Source: Caballeronia sp. M1242 (lineage in GTDB: Bacteria > Pseudomonadota > Gammaproteobacteria > Burkholderiales > Burkholderiaceae). From it: a stretch of 64,000 nt of DNA. The notes beneath the pieces are model-generated. The model ran no database searches and was not told the origin of the DNA. It was given only the letters and a program-made list of their open reading frames with translations. Position numbers and translations under genes: made by a program. The DNA lies in assembly GCF_017220215.1 (NCBI RefSeq), contig NZ_CP071129.1, positions 2,170,001 to 2,234,000 on the forward strand. The letters run 5' to 3'. Below are positions 10,208-19,347 of this stretch, piece by piece (position 1 is the first letter of the stretch; each line of letters begins with the position of its first letter).

Positions 10208-11062
10208 ATGACCGACGCACTCTCCGCAAGCCTCGCGGTCTCGTCCGCTCCCCTCGTCTTTGGCGACCTCCAAGGCTGCTGCGACCCGTTTCAGCGCCTG
10301 CTCAAGAAAGCCGCGCCCGAACCCGACACGCCGCTCTGGTTCGCGGGCGATCTCATCAACCGTGGCCCCAAGTCGCTGGAAACGTTGCGCGACGTGATCG
10401 CGCTCGGTTCGCGCGCGACCGTCGTGCTCGGCAATCACGATCTGAATCTGCTCTCCGTCGCCGCCGGCCTGCGCAAGCCGAAAAAAGGCGACACGCTCGA
10501 CGACATCCTCGGGGCACCGGACTGCGCCGATCTCATCGAATGGGTGCGGCACAAGCCGGTCGCCCATTTCGAAGACGGCGCGCTGATGGTTCACGCAGGC
10601 GTCTTGCCGCAGTGGGACGTCACGATGACGCTGGAACTCGCGCACGAACTCGAAACCGCACTGCGCGCGCCGAACTGGAAAGAGACGCTGGCCGAACTCT
10701 ACGGCAACGAGCCGCATCGCTGGGAAGATTCGCTGACCGGCATGGACCGCCTGCGCGTGATCTACAACGCGCTCACGCGCATCCGCTTCTGTACAGCGGA
10801 AGGCGCGATGGAATTCGCCGGCAACGGGGGCCCGGACACCGCGCCGCCCGGCTACATGCCTTGGTTCGACGTGCCGGGCCGCCGCACGCGGGACGTCACC
10901 ATCGTCTTCGGACACTGGGCCGCGCTCGGCCTCATGATCCGCGACGACGTTCTCTGTCTCGATTCCGGCTGCGTGTGGGGCAACAAGCTGTCGGCAGTGC
11001 GGCTGACGAAAGACCCCGCGCAGCGCGTCGTCACGCAGGTGAGTTGCGCGATGAAGAAGTGA
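10208..11062 (+). CDS. apaH: symmetrical bis(5'-nucleosyl)-tetraphosphatase
   Basis: Hydrolyses Ap4A to two ADP, and in enterobacteria also removes Np4 caps from RNA. The 284-residue protein has the metallophosphatase motifs in order: FGDLQGC, FAGDLINRGPKSL, VLGNHDLNLL, and later VHAGVLPQWD and FGHWAALG, matching E. coli ApaH in order and length. One ligand position differs: the usual GDxHG motif reads GDLQG, with Gln for His. The 3' end overlaps the convergent plsC gene by 32 bases. Confidence 0.93.
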   Translation: MTDALSASLAVSSAPLVFGDLQGCCDPFQRLLKKAAPEPDTPLWFAGDLINRGPKSLETLRDVIALGSRATVVLGNHDLNLLSVAAGLRKPKKGDTLDDILGAPDCADLIEWVRHKPVAHFEDGALMVHAGVLPQWDVTMTLELAHELETALRAPNWKETLAELYGNEPHRWEDSLTGMDRLRVIYNALTRIRFCTAEGAMEFAGNGGPDTAPPGYMPWFDVPGRRTRDVTIVFGHWAALGLMIRDDVLCLDSGCVWGNKLSAVRLTKDPAQRVVTQVSCAMKK

Positions 11063-11834
11063 TCGGCGGCGCCAGCGGCGCTTCCATGACGACGGCCGGC
11101 GCGCCCCGCATCCGCTCCAGCGCCGCCTGAACCGCCGCTTGCGCCTCGCTTGCGAGCAGCCGCCGGTCAGCGCCCGGCGCGAGCGGATCGCACACGTAGA
11201 GATGCGCCGTGATCGGCCCGCCGCGCAAGAGCGCATCGAGCGAATCGCTGAGCGACATATCGCCGATATACGCGGGCGCGGTCGTCTGCATGCCGCGCGC
11301 ATCCTCGTACATGAGGCAGATAGGCTGCACCGGACGCGACGCCGACACCGCCGCCTGAAACAAATTCGCGTGAAACGGCAGCAGCGATACGCCGTCGCTC
11401 GTCGTGCCTTCGGGGAACACGCACATCATCTCGCCTGCGACGAGCCGGTCCGCCAGTTCATGCATGATGCGCTTCGCGTCGCTGCGCTTCTCGCGCTGGA
11501 CGAACACGGTGCCGAGCTGTTGCGCGAGCCAGCCGACCACCGGCCACTGGCGAATCTCGGCCTTCGATACGAACGGCGTCGGCCGCCACGCGTTGATCAC
11601 GTAAATATCGATCCACGACACATGGTTGCCGACGACGAGCACGCCGGCATCCAGCCGCGCTTCGTCGTTATGCACGACGAGCTTCATGCCCGCGAGCCGC
11701 AGCATCTCGAGCGACCACGCGCGGTTCATCGCCATGCGCTTGCTTGCGGTCGCGCCGGGAAAGCGCCGCGCCACGATCCATGCGCCGTGCAGCAAATGAG
11801 CAGCGAGGCGCAGCTTGCGCAACATCAACTTCAT
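11031..11834 (-). CDS. plsC: 1-acyl-sn-glycerol-3-phosphate acyltransferase
   Basis: Membrane-associated acyltransferase converting lysophosphatidic acid to phosphatidic acid. The HX4D catalytic motif is NHVSWID, and the acceptor-binding motif is VFPEGTTSDG; both are intact in this 267-residue protein. It is the last gene of the leftward operon, starting three bases after the pyrC' stop, and its 3' end runs 32 bases into apaH. It could also act on other lysophospholipids. Confidence 0.9.
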   Translation of the reverse strand: MKLMLRKLRLAAHLLHGAWIVARRFPGATASKRMAMNRAWSLEMLRLAGMKLVVHNDEARLDAGVLVVGNHVSWIDIYVINAWRPTPFVSKAEIRQWPVVGWLAQQLGTVFVQREKRSDAKRIMHELADRLVAGEMMCVFPEGTTSDGVSLLPFHANLFQAAVSASRPVQPICLMYEDARGMQTTAPAYIGDMSLSDSLDALLRGGPITAHLYVCDPLAPGADRRLLASEAQAAVQAALERMRGAPAVVMEAPLAPPITSSSRNSPA

Positions 11835-11837
11835 GAA

Positions 11838-13115
11838 TCAGCGGCTTTCGTAAGCGAGATGCCCGCCGACGATGGTCGCGCGCACGCGAGCCGGCAGCTC
11901 ATAGCCCAGGAACGGCGAATTGCGGCCCTGGCTCTTCAGCTTGCGCGGATCGACGCGCCACGAAGCGCCCGCATCGAACACGCAGAGATCGGCGAGCGCG
12001 CCCACCGCGATGCGCCCCGCCGGCAGCTTCAGCACATCGGCCGGCGCGGACGTGATGCGCGCAAGCGCCTTCGCGAGCGGCAGGTTCGCTTCACGCGCCC
12101 ACTTCACCGTCAGCGAGAGCAGCAGTTCGAGGCCGGTCGCGCCCGGCGTCGCCTCGGCGAATGGCAGCAGCTTCTCGTCATCGTCGAGCGGCGTGTGGTC
12201 CGAGCAAATGGCGTCGATGGTGCCGTCGTCGAGGCCCGAGCGAATCGCTTCGCGGTCGCGTTGCTGGCGCAACGGCGGATCGAGGCGGAATTGCGAATCG
12301 AAATAGCCGATGTCCACGTCCGTCAAATGGACGTGGTTGATCGTGACGTCGCACGTAACGGCGAGGCCTTCGGCCTTGGCCGCGCGCACGAGCGCCACGC
12401 CCGCCGCCGACGACACATGCGACAGATGCACGCGCGCGCCGGTCACGCGCATCAGTTCGAAGATGGTATGCAGCGCGATGGTTTCCGCCGACACCGGCAC
12501 GCCCGACAGGCCGAGGCGCGACGCCACCGCGCCGCTCGCCGCCACGCCGCCCTTCGCCATGAACGCGTCCTGCGGGCGCAACCACACGGTATAGCCGTAG
12601 GTCGTTGCGTACTGCAGCGCGCGCAGCAGCGTGCGGGTATCGACAATCGGGTTATCGGCTTGAGAGAAGCCGATGCAGCCGGCCTCCGTCAGTTCCACCA
12701 TCTCTGTGATGCTCTCGCCCTTCAGCCCGACGGTCAGCGCGCCAAGCGGATACACATGCGCCTGATGCAGCTTCTGCGCGCGGAACTTGAGCATTTCGAC
12801 GAGGCCCGGCTCGTCCAACGTCGGATCGGTGTCGGGCGGGCAGACGAGGCTCGTCACGCCGCCCGCCATCGCGGCGGCCATTTCCGATTCGAGCGTCGCC
12901 TTGTGTTCGAAGCCTGGCTCGCGCAGACGCGCCGACAGGTCGACGAAGCCCGGCGCGATATGCAAGCCGTTAGCGTCGATGACCTTAGCCGCACTGAATT
13001 CGGCGGGCGCCTCGCCGATCGCGACGATACGTCCGGCCGCGATGAATACGTCGTTACGCGTTTCGGTGCCTGCGGCCGGATCGATGATGGTGCCGCCTTG
13101 AATCTGGATCTTCAT
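11838..13115 (-). CDS. pyrC': dihydroorotase-like protein PyrC', catalytic histidines missing
   Basis: A 425-residue member of the dihydroorotase family next to pyrB. The family's metal motif DLHVHLREPG reads DLSARLREPG at residues 59-68, so the paired histidines (positions 61 and 63) are Ser and Arg. HLSHVSS and CSDHTP further on are kept. In Pseudomonas the equivalent PyrC' is inactive and serves as a structural partner of aspartate transcarbamoylase, and I expect the same here, with an active dihydroorotase elsewhere in the genome. The start at 13115 (MKIQIQGG) lies ten bases after the pyrB stop. Confidence 0.9.
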   Translation of the reverse strand: MKIQIQGGTIIDPAAGTETRNDVFIAAGRIVAIGEAPAEFSAAKVIDANGLHIAPGFVDLSARLREPGFEHKATLESEMAAAMAGGVTSLVCPPDTDPTLDEPGLVEMLKFRAQKLHQAHVYPLGALTVGLKGESITEMVELTEAGCIGFSQADNPIVDTRTLLRALQYATTYGYTVWLRPQDAFMAKGGVAASGAVASRLGLSGVPVSAETIALHTIFELMRVTGARVHLSHVSSAAGVALVRAAKAEGLAVTCDVTINHVHLTDVDIGYFDSQFRLDPPLRQQRDREAIRSGLDDGTIDAICSDHTPLDDDEKLLPFAEATPGATGLELLLSLTVKWAREANLPLAKALARITSAPADVLKLPAGRIAVGALADLCVFDAGASWRVDPRKLKSQGRNSPFLGYELPARVRATIVGGHLAYESR

Positions 13116-13125
13116 GTCGTTCTGA

Positions 13126-14163
13126 TTAGTCGCTGTTGCCGGCCACAATGCCCATCACCGCCATGCGCACGGCGATGCCGAAGGTCACCTGATTCAGGAT
13201 GACCGACTGCGGCCCGTCGGCCACTTGCGAATCGATTTCCACGCCACGGTTCATCGGGCCGGGGTGCATCACGATGGCATCCGGGGCGGCCAGCGCGAGA
13301 CGCTCGGGCGTGAGGCCCCAGCTCTTGAAGTACTCCTGCGCGGACGGCAAAAGCGCGCCGCTCATGCGCTCGTTCTGCAACCGCAGCATGATGATGACGT
13401 CCACGCCCTTCAGACCTTCGTCGAGGTTGTGGTAGACGTGCACGCCCATCTGATCGAGGTTGCTCGGCAACAGCGTGCGCGGACCGATGGCGCGCACTTC
13501 CGGCACGCCCAACGTCGTGAGCGCATGAATGTCCGAGCGCGCGACGCGCGAATGCAGGATGTCGCCGACAATCGCCACCCGCAGCTTCGTGAAGTCGCGC
13601 TTGTAGTGGCGAATGGTGTACATGTCGAGCAGGCCCTGCGTCGGATGCGCGTGACGGCCATCGCCCGCGTTGATCACGTGCACGTGCGGCGCGCAATGCT
13701 CGGCGATCAGATACGGCGCGCCGCTCGACGCATGACGCACGACGAACATGTCGGCGTGCATCGCGGAGAGATTGTTGATGGTGTCGAGCAGCGACTCGCC
13801 CTTGCTTGTCGACGACGCGTTGATGTTCAGATTCAGCACGTCCGCCGAGAGGCGCTTCGCCGCGATTTCGAACGTGGTGCGCGTGCGCGTCGAATTCTCG
13901 AAGAAGAGGTTGAAGACCGACTTGCCGCGCAGAAGCGGCACCTTTTTGACTTCGCGATCGGTGACGCTCACGAACTGCTCGGCCGTATCGAGAATATGCG
14001 TGACGATGCTGCGCGGCAGGCCCTCGATGGTCAGCAAGTGCTTCAGCTCGCCGTTTTTGGTGAGCTGCGGGTTGCCTTTGAGAAAGCCGTAGCGGAAGGT
14101 GTCGCTGGTCTTGTCAGCTTGCTGCGCGCCCGGTTCGGCTGCGCTCTGCGTGGCGGTGTTCAT
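13126..14163 (-). CDS. pyrB: aspartate carbamoyltransferase catalytic subunit
   Basis: Second step of pyrimidine synthesis, joining carbamoyl phosphate and aspartate. The 345-residue protein has the carbamoyl-phosphate loop [13 protein letters not shown] and HPTQGLLDM. It carries an N-terminal extension of about 35 residues relative to short PyrB proteins, as is usual in the Pseudomonas-type complex with PyrC'. No pyrI is present. It lies between pyrR and pyrC'. Confidence 0.95.
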   Translation of the reverse strand: MNTATQSAAEPGAQQADKTSDTFRYGFLKGNPQLTKNGELKHLLTIEGLPRSIVTHILDTAEQFVSVTDREVKKVPLLRGKSVFNLFFENSTRTRTTFEIAAKRLSADVLNLNINASSTSKGESLLDTINNLSAMHADMFVVRHASSGAPYLIAEHCAPHVHVINAGDGRHAHPTQGLLDMYTIRHYKRDFTKLRVAIVGDILHSRVARSDIHALTTLGVPEVRAIGPRTLLPSNLDQMGVHVYHNLDEGLKGVDVIIMLRLQNERMSGALLPSAQEYFKSWGLTPERLALAAPDAIVMHPGPMNRGVEIDSQVADGPQSVILNQVTFGIAVRMAVMGIVAGNSD

Positions 14164-14229
14164 GGTGATCCAGGCGTTGCTTTGAAAAAAGGCTTGCTGC
14201 TTGGGCGTGAGACGCGTGCCGCTTGAGCG

Positions 14230-14745
14230 TCAGTGCGTGCGCGGCTCGGTCGTGAAGCCGAAGGTGCCGTCGTCGCGGCGCGCGAGCACGAGGTCTTCGT
14301 TCGTTGCGACGTCCACCATGCCGCCGGTGAAGCGCGCCGCAATCGGCATTTCGCGTCCGCCGCGGTCGGCGAGCACGGCGAAATCGATGGACGCGGGACG
14401 GCCGTAATCGTAGAGCTCGTTGATCGCCGCGCGCACGGTGCGGCCGGTGGAAAGCACGTCGTCGATCAGCAGAATGCGGCGGCCTTCGACGGCGAACGGC
14501 AATGAAGTCGGGCTCGCCTGACTGTGCAAGCCCTTTTTCGCGTAGTCGTCACGATGCAGCGCCACGTTCACCACGCCGAAATGCGGCGCGCCCACGTCTG
14601 TCGCGAGCCGCTCGGCAAGCCACGCGCCGCCGCTGTAGATGCCCGCGAGCGCCACGCCGTCTGCCGCCGCGAGCGACGCGCCGTAAGCCGCGCGAATCTG
14701 TTCGACGAGCGCGCGATACAGCGCCTCTGCGTCAATGGAACTCAT
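14230..14745 (-). CDS. pyrR: PyrR bifunctional regulator / uracil phosphoribosyltransferase
   Basis: A 171-residue phosphoribosyltransferase-fold protein with the PRPP-binding loop [17 protein letters not shown]. In Bacillus PyrR controls pyr attenuation; in proteobacteria its role is less clear. The start at 14745 ([13 protein letters not shown]) overlaps the end of ruvX by 14 bases, and the longer open frame belongs to ruvX. I did not find a convincing PyrR-type attenuator in the 66 bases before pyrB. Confidence 0.9.
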   Translation of the reverse strand: MSSIDAEALYRALVEQIRAAYGASLAAADGVALAGIYSGGAWLAERLATDVGAPHFGVVNVALHRDDYAKKGLHSQASPTSLPFAVEGRRILLIDDVLSTGRTVRAAINELYDYGRPASIDFAVLADRGGREMPIAARFTGGMVDVATNEDLVLARRDDGTFGFTTEPRTH

Positions 14746-15178
14746 GATCGTCGGGAAGTCCGTCGAGATATTGTTGGAGGATGACGCGGGCAGCTTCGGC
14801 GTCGATGCCGTCGAAGCGGCCGCGCGCATTCGGGCGCACGCCGCGCTCGCGCAAGTCGGCTTTCGCATCGACGGACGAATATCGCTCGTCCACCCACTGC
14901 ACCGGCACGTTGAAACGGCCGTTCACCTGATTGCCGAAGCGTTTCGCAAGCGCGCTCATTTCGTGCGGCGTGCCGTCCGGATGCATCGGCATGCCGACGA
15001 CCACGGCGTCCGGCTTCCACTCCTGCAAGAGCTTGCCGACTTCCTGAAAGCGATAGTCGCGGTCGCGGTTTTCTAGCACGGCGAGCGCCCGCGCGTTGCG
15101 CGTCAATGTATTGCCGACGGCGACACCGATGCGCTTTTCGCCGTAATCGAATGCCAGCAGCGTGGCTTCGCGGCTCAT
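14732..15178 (-). CDS. ruvX: RuvX/YqgF-family Holliday junction resolvase-like protein
   Basis: A 148-residue RNase H-fold protein. The N-terminal [16 protein letters not shown] holds the first catalytic aspartate, [11 protein letters not shown] is the second strand region and [11 protein letters not shown] carries the next acidic residue. YqgF proteins have been linked to 16S pre-rRNA processing and to anti-termination. The ATG at 15178 overlaps the algH stop as ATGA, and the 3' end overlaps pyrR. Confidence 0.92.
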   Translation of the reverse strand: MSREATLLAFDYGEKRIGVAVGNTLTRNARALAVLENRDRDYRFQEVGKLLQEWKPDAVVVGMPMHPDGTPHEMSALAKRFGNQVNGRFNVPVQWVDERYSSVDAKADLRERGVRPNARGRFDGIDAEAARVILQQYLDGLPDDHEFH

Positions 15179-15753
15179 GCGTGCCCTGCTTCGCCGGAAA
15201 GCATGGAGCGCGACACGCCGAGCAGCGACAGCGCCGCTTCTAGACGGTCCTCGGCGGGCACATCGAAAATGATGCGCGAATCCGCTTCGACCGTGAGCCA
15301 GCCGTTCTTCGAGATTTCTTCTTCGAGCTGCCCCGCGCCCCAGCCCGCGTGGCCGAGCGTCAGCAGGAAACGCTCGGGGCCCTTGCCGCTCGCGACCGCT
15401 TCGAGCACGTCTTTCGATGTGGTCATGGCAAGGCCGCCGGGCACGCTCATGGACGAGCTGTACGGTTCGCCCTCGCCCGCCTCGTGCAGGACAAAGCCGC
15501 GCTCCGTCTGCACCGGACCGCCGTAATACACGGGCAAATGCACGAGCGGCTCGATTTCGAGCTTGAGGTCGATGCGGTTGAAAAGCGATTGCAGGTCGAT
15601 GTCGGTCGGCCTGTTGATGACGAGACCCAGCGCACCGCGATCGGTGTGATCGCAAAGGTAGACCACCGTTCCGGAAAACGTCGGATCGACCATGGAGGGC
15701 ATGGCGATCAGGAACTGGTTCGTCAAATTGATGCGATCGGAAGTCTTGGACAT
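15175..15753 (-). CDS. algH: YqgE/AlgH family protein (DUF179)
   Basis: A 192-residue cytoplasmic protein of unknown biochemical function. The family pattern is clear: [20 protein letters not shown] at the N-terminus, [14 protein letters not shown], then [15 protein letters not shown] and [14 protein letters not shown]. It is the first gene of the operon that continues ruvX-pyrR-pyrB-pyrC'-plsC. Only 30 bases separate it from the divergent photolyase gene, so the two promoters must overlap or lie inside the coding sequences. Confidence 0.93.
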   Translation of the reverse strand: MSKTSDRINLTNQFLIAMPSMVDPTFSGTVVYLCDHTDRGALGLVINRPTDIDLQSLFNRIDLKLEIEPLVHLPVYYGGPVQTERGFVLHEAGEGEPYSSSMSVPGGLAMTTSKDVLEAVASGKGPERFLLTLGHAGWGAGQLEEEISKNGWLTVEADSRIIFDVPAEDRLEAALSLLGVSRSMLSGEAGHA

Positions 15754-15783
15754 AATTCAGGATTTTAACAAAGGCGCTGCGAG

Positions 15784-17286
15784 ATGGCCGACTTCGATGT
15801 GGGGCTGGTCTGGTTTCGGCGGGACCTGCGCGCGGCAGACAATGCTGCACTCTATCATGCGCTTACAAGGTGCCGTCGCGTGCTGTGCGCGTTCGTTTTC
15901 GACCGCGAAATCCTCGCTCCGCTCGCTAAAAACGACCGTCGCGTGCCCTTTATTCATGCGAGCGTGGTCGAGCTGGACCGCACGCTTCGGGCGGCCGGCG
16001 GCGCGCTGCTGATGCGGCATGCCATGCCGCTCGACGCGATTCCCGCGCTCGCCCGCGAGTGCGGCGCGAACGCCGTGTTCGTGAACCGCGACTACGAGCC
16101 GTCCGCGAAGGCACGCGACGAAGCAGTCGCGCGAAGGCTCGCGGGCGCGGGCGTCGCGTTTTTCGAGTTCAAGGATCAGGCGATCTTCGACCGCGACGAC
16201 GTGCTGACGGGCAGCGCCAAGCCGTACACGGTGTTCACGCCGTACAAACGCAAGTGGCTCGAAACGCTCACGCCCGACGCGTTGCAGCCGTATGCGTCGG
16301 AAGACAATCTGCACGCGCTCGGCAAGCCGCCCGCGCAGGCGGATCAGGGCATTCCGTCGCTCGCCGCGCTCGGTTTCGCCGATGCAGAAGGCCCCGCGTT
16401 CCCGGCAGGCACCGTCGGCGCGTACGCGCTCTTCGACGACTTCCGCGACCGCATGACGGATTACGACCGCACGCGCGATTTCCCGGCGGTCAAAGGCCCG
16501 AGCTACATGGGCGTGCATCTGCGGCACGGCACGGTGTCGATCCGCGCGCTCGCCCGCGTCGCGCACGACGCGCAGCGCCACGGCGACCGCGGCGCGCAGA
16601 CGTGGCTTTCCGAGCTTATCTGGCGGGACTTCTACTTCGCGGTGCTGCACCATTTCCCGCGCGTGGGCATGCCGGGCGATCATCGCGCGTTCAAGCCGGA
16701 GTACGACCGCATCGAATGGGAAACGGGCGAGGCGGCCGACGCGAATTTCGCCGCGTGGTGCGCTGGACAAACCGGCTACCCGCTCGTGGATGCCGCCATG
16801 CGCCAGCTCAATACCTCGGGCTACATGCACAACCGGCTGCGCATGGTGACGGCGAGTTTTCTGACGAAGGATCTCGGCATCGACTGGCGGCGCGGCGAGG
16901 CGTATTTCGAGGCGCAGCTGAACGACTTCGAGCTTTCGTCGAATAGCGGCGGCTGGCAGTGGGCCGCGTCCAGCGGATGCGACGCGCAGCCGTACTTCCG
17001 CATCTTCAATCCGGTCACGCAGTCGCAGAAATTCGATGCCGCCGGCAAGTTCATCCGCCACTACGTGCCGGAGCTGGCGGCGCTGTCCGACCGCGACATT
17101 CATGCGCCGTGGCTCGCGAAACCCGACGCGCTGAAGGCCGCGAATATCGCGTTGGGCGCGGACTATCCGCCGCCGATCGTCGATCACGACGCCGCGCGCA
17201 AGCGAACACTGCTGCGTTACGACGTCGTGCGCGGGGCGGCCAAACGGGCGTCGTCTTTAGACGAGGACGACGACGCTATCGCGTGA
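15784..17286 (+). CDS. phrB: deoxyribodipyrimidine photo-lyase
   Basis: Light-driven repair of cyclobutane pyrimidine dimers. This 500-residue class I photolyase starts [15 protein letters not shown] (antenna-binding domain) and ends with the FAD domain: [40 protein letters not shown] and [14 protein letters not shown], with the conserved tryptophans. Nothing looks broken. The last 11 bases overlap the convergent gene at 17276. Confidence 0.94.
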   Translation: MADFDVGLVWFRRDLRAADNAALYHALTRCRRVLCAFVFDREILAPLAKNDRRVPFIHASVVELDRTLRAAGGALLMRHAMPLDAIPALARECGANAVFVNRDYEPSAKARDEAVARRLAGAGVAFFEFKDQAIFDRDDVLTGSAKPYTVFTPYKRKWLETLTPDALQPYASEDNLHALGKPPAQADQGIPSLAALGFADAEGPAFPAGTVGAYALFDDFRDRMTDYDRTRDFPAVKGPSYMGVHLRHGTVSIRALARVAHDAQRHGDRGAQTWLSELIWRDFYFAVLHHFPRVGMPGDHRAFKPEYDRIEWETGEAADANFAAWCAGQTGYPLVDAAMRQLNTSGYMHNRLRMVTASFLTKDLGIDWRRGEAYFEAQLNDFELSSNSGGWQWAASSGCDAQPYFRIFNPVTQSQKFDAAGKFIRHYVPELAALSDRDIHAPWLAKPDALKAANIALGADYPPPIVDHDAARKRTLLRYDVVRGAAKRASSLDEDDDAIA

Positions 17287-18670
17287 CGGCCGGAGGACGC
17301 TCGATCATTGCGGTCAGCGCCGCAATCGACGCGCGGCCTTCCGACGGCGCGATGCCCGCCGCCGCCTGATGCAGCATCGAACGCAGCGTTTGCGCGGCGC
17401 GCTCGGGAATGGAGGCGTCCAGGCCGCGGGCATCGCTCTCGGCCGCGCCTTCACCCTGATGCGCGACGCGCCGCCACGCGAGACCGAGCGTATCGGCGAG
17501 CAGCGAGACGTGCCCGAGCCCGAGCGCGCACGCCGCCGCGCCCAGCCGATGCGACGCGTTCGCCGCATGCAGCGCGGCGGCGGAATCGACGGTGCCGGTC
17601 TCGCTCGCCTGCGTGCCCCGCTCGACGAGCCCTTCGATCGACGCCTCCGCGCTTTGCAGAAAGTCTTCGTACGCGGCGGCGTTCACGCGCAGCACGCCGA
17701 GATCGCGCGTGACGGCGTCGCGCGTGCTCTCTTCGCTCGCCTGCGCCGCGCCCTGCTCCCACGCGGCTTCGGACGCGGGCGTCGCCGCGACGTGCCACGC
17801 CACGGTCAGGCCGTAGTCGCGCAATACGTCGACGTGTTCGGCGTCTTCAGGCGTCGCGCCGTAGAGCGCGAAGTCGCGCCACAGCAACGCGAGCGTGGCG
17901 CGCACGAGCGAACGCGGCGCGAAGCTCGACGCGTGCGCCTGATCCGCCAGCACGAGGTTGAAGCGGGCGTACAGGCGCTTGGCGTCCGCGTAGCTGGAAA
18001 GATCCGCATGACGGCCGGCGCGCTCGCGCAGCGCCCGCACCGTGGACGACGCGAGCCGCCAGAAGTCGTACGGATCCGGGCCGGTGAGCTCGGCGAGGCA
18101 GGCATCGAGCCGCGAGAAGGTTTCGTCGATGTCGGCTTGCGGCTGGTCGGCGCCCGCGCGCAGCAACGCAAGCAGCGCCGCCTCGTAGTGCGCCCGGACC
18201 CGCGCGAGCCTTTCGGGCGCGACGCCCCGCAGCGTCGACGGCGCAATGGCGCGTCCGGCGAGCGCGAGGTCGTCGTAGGAAACCGGTGCGATGCGCGAAT
18301 GCACGGCCAAAAGCGCGTGCAGCCCGCGATAGTGATCGAAGAGTTCCGTCGAACACGACAGCTCGCGCAGGTTGTGGCGCTCGACCGCCGCGCGGAACGC
18401 GGACATGGCGAGAGCGATGCGGTCGTGCGTGCCCTCCGATTCATCGCCGAGCGGCGCGACGAGCGCGAGCGCTTCCGCGAAACGTTGCGCGGGCAGCCAT
18501 CCGGCCGAATGCAGCGCGGCAATCGCGCGCTTGAGCGCGGGCGCGATCTCGCCCTGCCGCTGGAACGCGTGCATGGCGTCCGTGAGCGCCATTTCGGCGA
18601 GCCGGACTGAGCCGCCGCGCGGGTTCGGCAAGGCTTCGATCGGAACGGGAAGGTCGGGACGAGATGTCAT
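17276..18670 (-). CDS. conserved helical protein, possibly related to the PilL/ChpA N-terminus or FimL
   Basis: A 464-residue, alanine-rich, apparently all-helical cytoplasmic protein with no signal peptide or membrane segment. Segments such as DPYDFWRLASSTVRALRER recall the non-catalytic Hpt-like N-terminal region of the type IV pilus chemosensory kinase PilL/ChpA and its relative FimL, but I cannot show the relation without a profile search. It lies downstream of rubredoxin. From memory, pil chemosensory genes follow rubredoxin in some related bacteria. A terminator separates the two genes, so it has its own promoter. The function is unknown. Confidence 0.55.
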   Translation of the reverse strand: MTSRPDLPVPIEALPNPRGGSVRLAEMALTDAMHAFQRQGEIAPALKRAIAALHSAGWLPAQRFAEALALVAPLGDESEGTHDRIALAMSAFRAAVERHNLRELSCSTELFDHYRGLHALLAVHSRIAPVSYDDLALAGRAIAPSTLRGVAPERLARVRAHYEAALLALLRAGADQPQADIDETFSRLDACLAELTGPDPYDFWRLASSTVRALRERAGRHADLSSYADAKRLYARFNLVLADQAHASSFAPRSLVRATLALLWRDFALYGATPEDAEHVDVLRDYGLTVAWHVAATPASEAAWEQGAAQASEESTRDAVTRDLGVLRVNAAAYEDFLQSAEASIEGLVERGTQASETGTVDSAAALHAANASHRLGAAACALGLGHVSLLADTLGLAWRRVAHQGEGAAESDARGLDASIPERAAQTLRSMLHQAAAGIAPSEGRASIAALTAMIERPPAVTR

Positions 18671-18885
18671 AACGGGCGCTCACAAGCCAGAAACGCGCGT
18701 GGCGACGCCGCCTCGACGCGCGGTTGAACTGCATTATCGACGAGCGCGGCAGCGAAGCGCCGCCGAGCCTGTCGTGCTCAAAGCGTATGCCTTTTACGAG
18801 CGCAGGCGGGAACGAATGTTCCTGCCGGATTGGCGCCGACGCGCGACCCGACTCGCCTGCGACGCCTGCACGAATCGCAGGCCGC

Positions 18886-18923
18886 AAAAAACACGCGCCG
18901 CATGGCGTGAGCCATGCGGCGCG
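18886..18923 (-). terminator. rho-independent terminator of the rubredoxin gene
   Basis: A 13-bp perfect stem (18894-18906 with 18911-18923) around a four-base loop is followed on the minus strand by six T residues (18891-18886). It lies 15 bases past the rubredoxin stop codon. Confidence 0.85.
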
Positions 18924-18937
18924 GTAGAGCATGCGGA

Positions 18938-19108
18938 TCAGATCTGGACCATCTCGAAATCTTCCTTGCGTGCTCCGCATTCGGGACAGGTCCAGTTGAT
19001 CGGAACGTCCTCCCAGCGGGTACCCGGCGCGATGCCCTCTTCCGGCAATCCCGCCTCTTCGTCGTAGATCCAGCCGCAGATCAGGCACATCCAGCTTCTG
19101 TATTCCAT
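18938..19108 (-). CDS. rubA: rubredoxin
   Basis: A 56-residue iron protein for single-electron transfer. Both CxxC knuckles that bind the iron are present, MCLICGWIYDEEAG and TCPECGARKEDFE, with the usual aromatic residues around them. In pseudomonads rubredoxins feed alkane hydroxylases; elsewhere they protect against oxidative stress. The gene stands alone, divergent from the ThiD-like gene, and ends at its own terminator. Confidence 0.95.
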   Translation of the reverse strand: MEYRSWMCLICGWIYDEEAGLPEEGIAPGTRWEDVPINWTCPECGARKEDFEMVQI

Positions 19109-19347
19109 ACTTATGCCGCGTCGATTGGTCGATTGAAATTAGGCCATGATGGTACCGTGTTGCCGTGTGGATGCCTAGCAAGGCGCCGGCCCGACGTGCA
19201 TCCCCCAAATAGCGGGATGTGTGCGTCACCGCTCTGCAAAAAGGTGCGCACGGACGGCAGGCGGGCGGCAATAGGCCGCATAATCGAACCGTGTCCGGGC
19301 GCGTGCGCGGCTTTTTTCGCGTTCGCTGCAACTGAAACGTCTCACTC

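Noticed and set aside
13225..14226. 333-codon plus-strand frame opposite pyrB
   Set aside because: Antisense to pyrB with His/Arg-rich shadow composition and no start signal.
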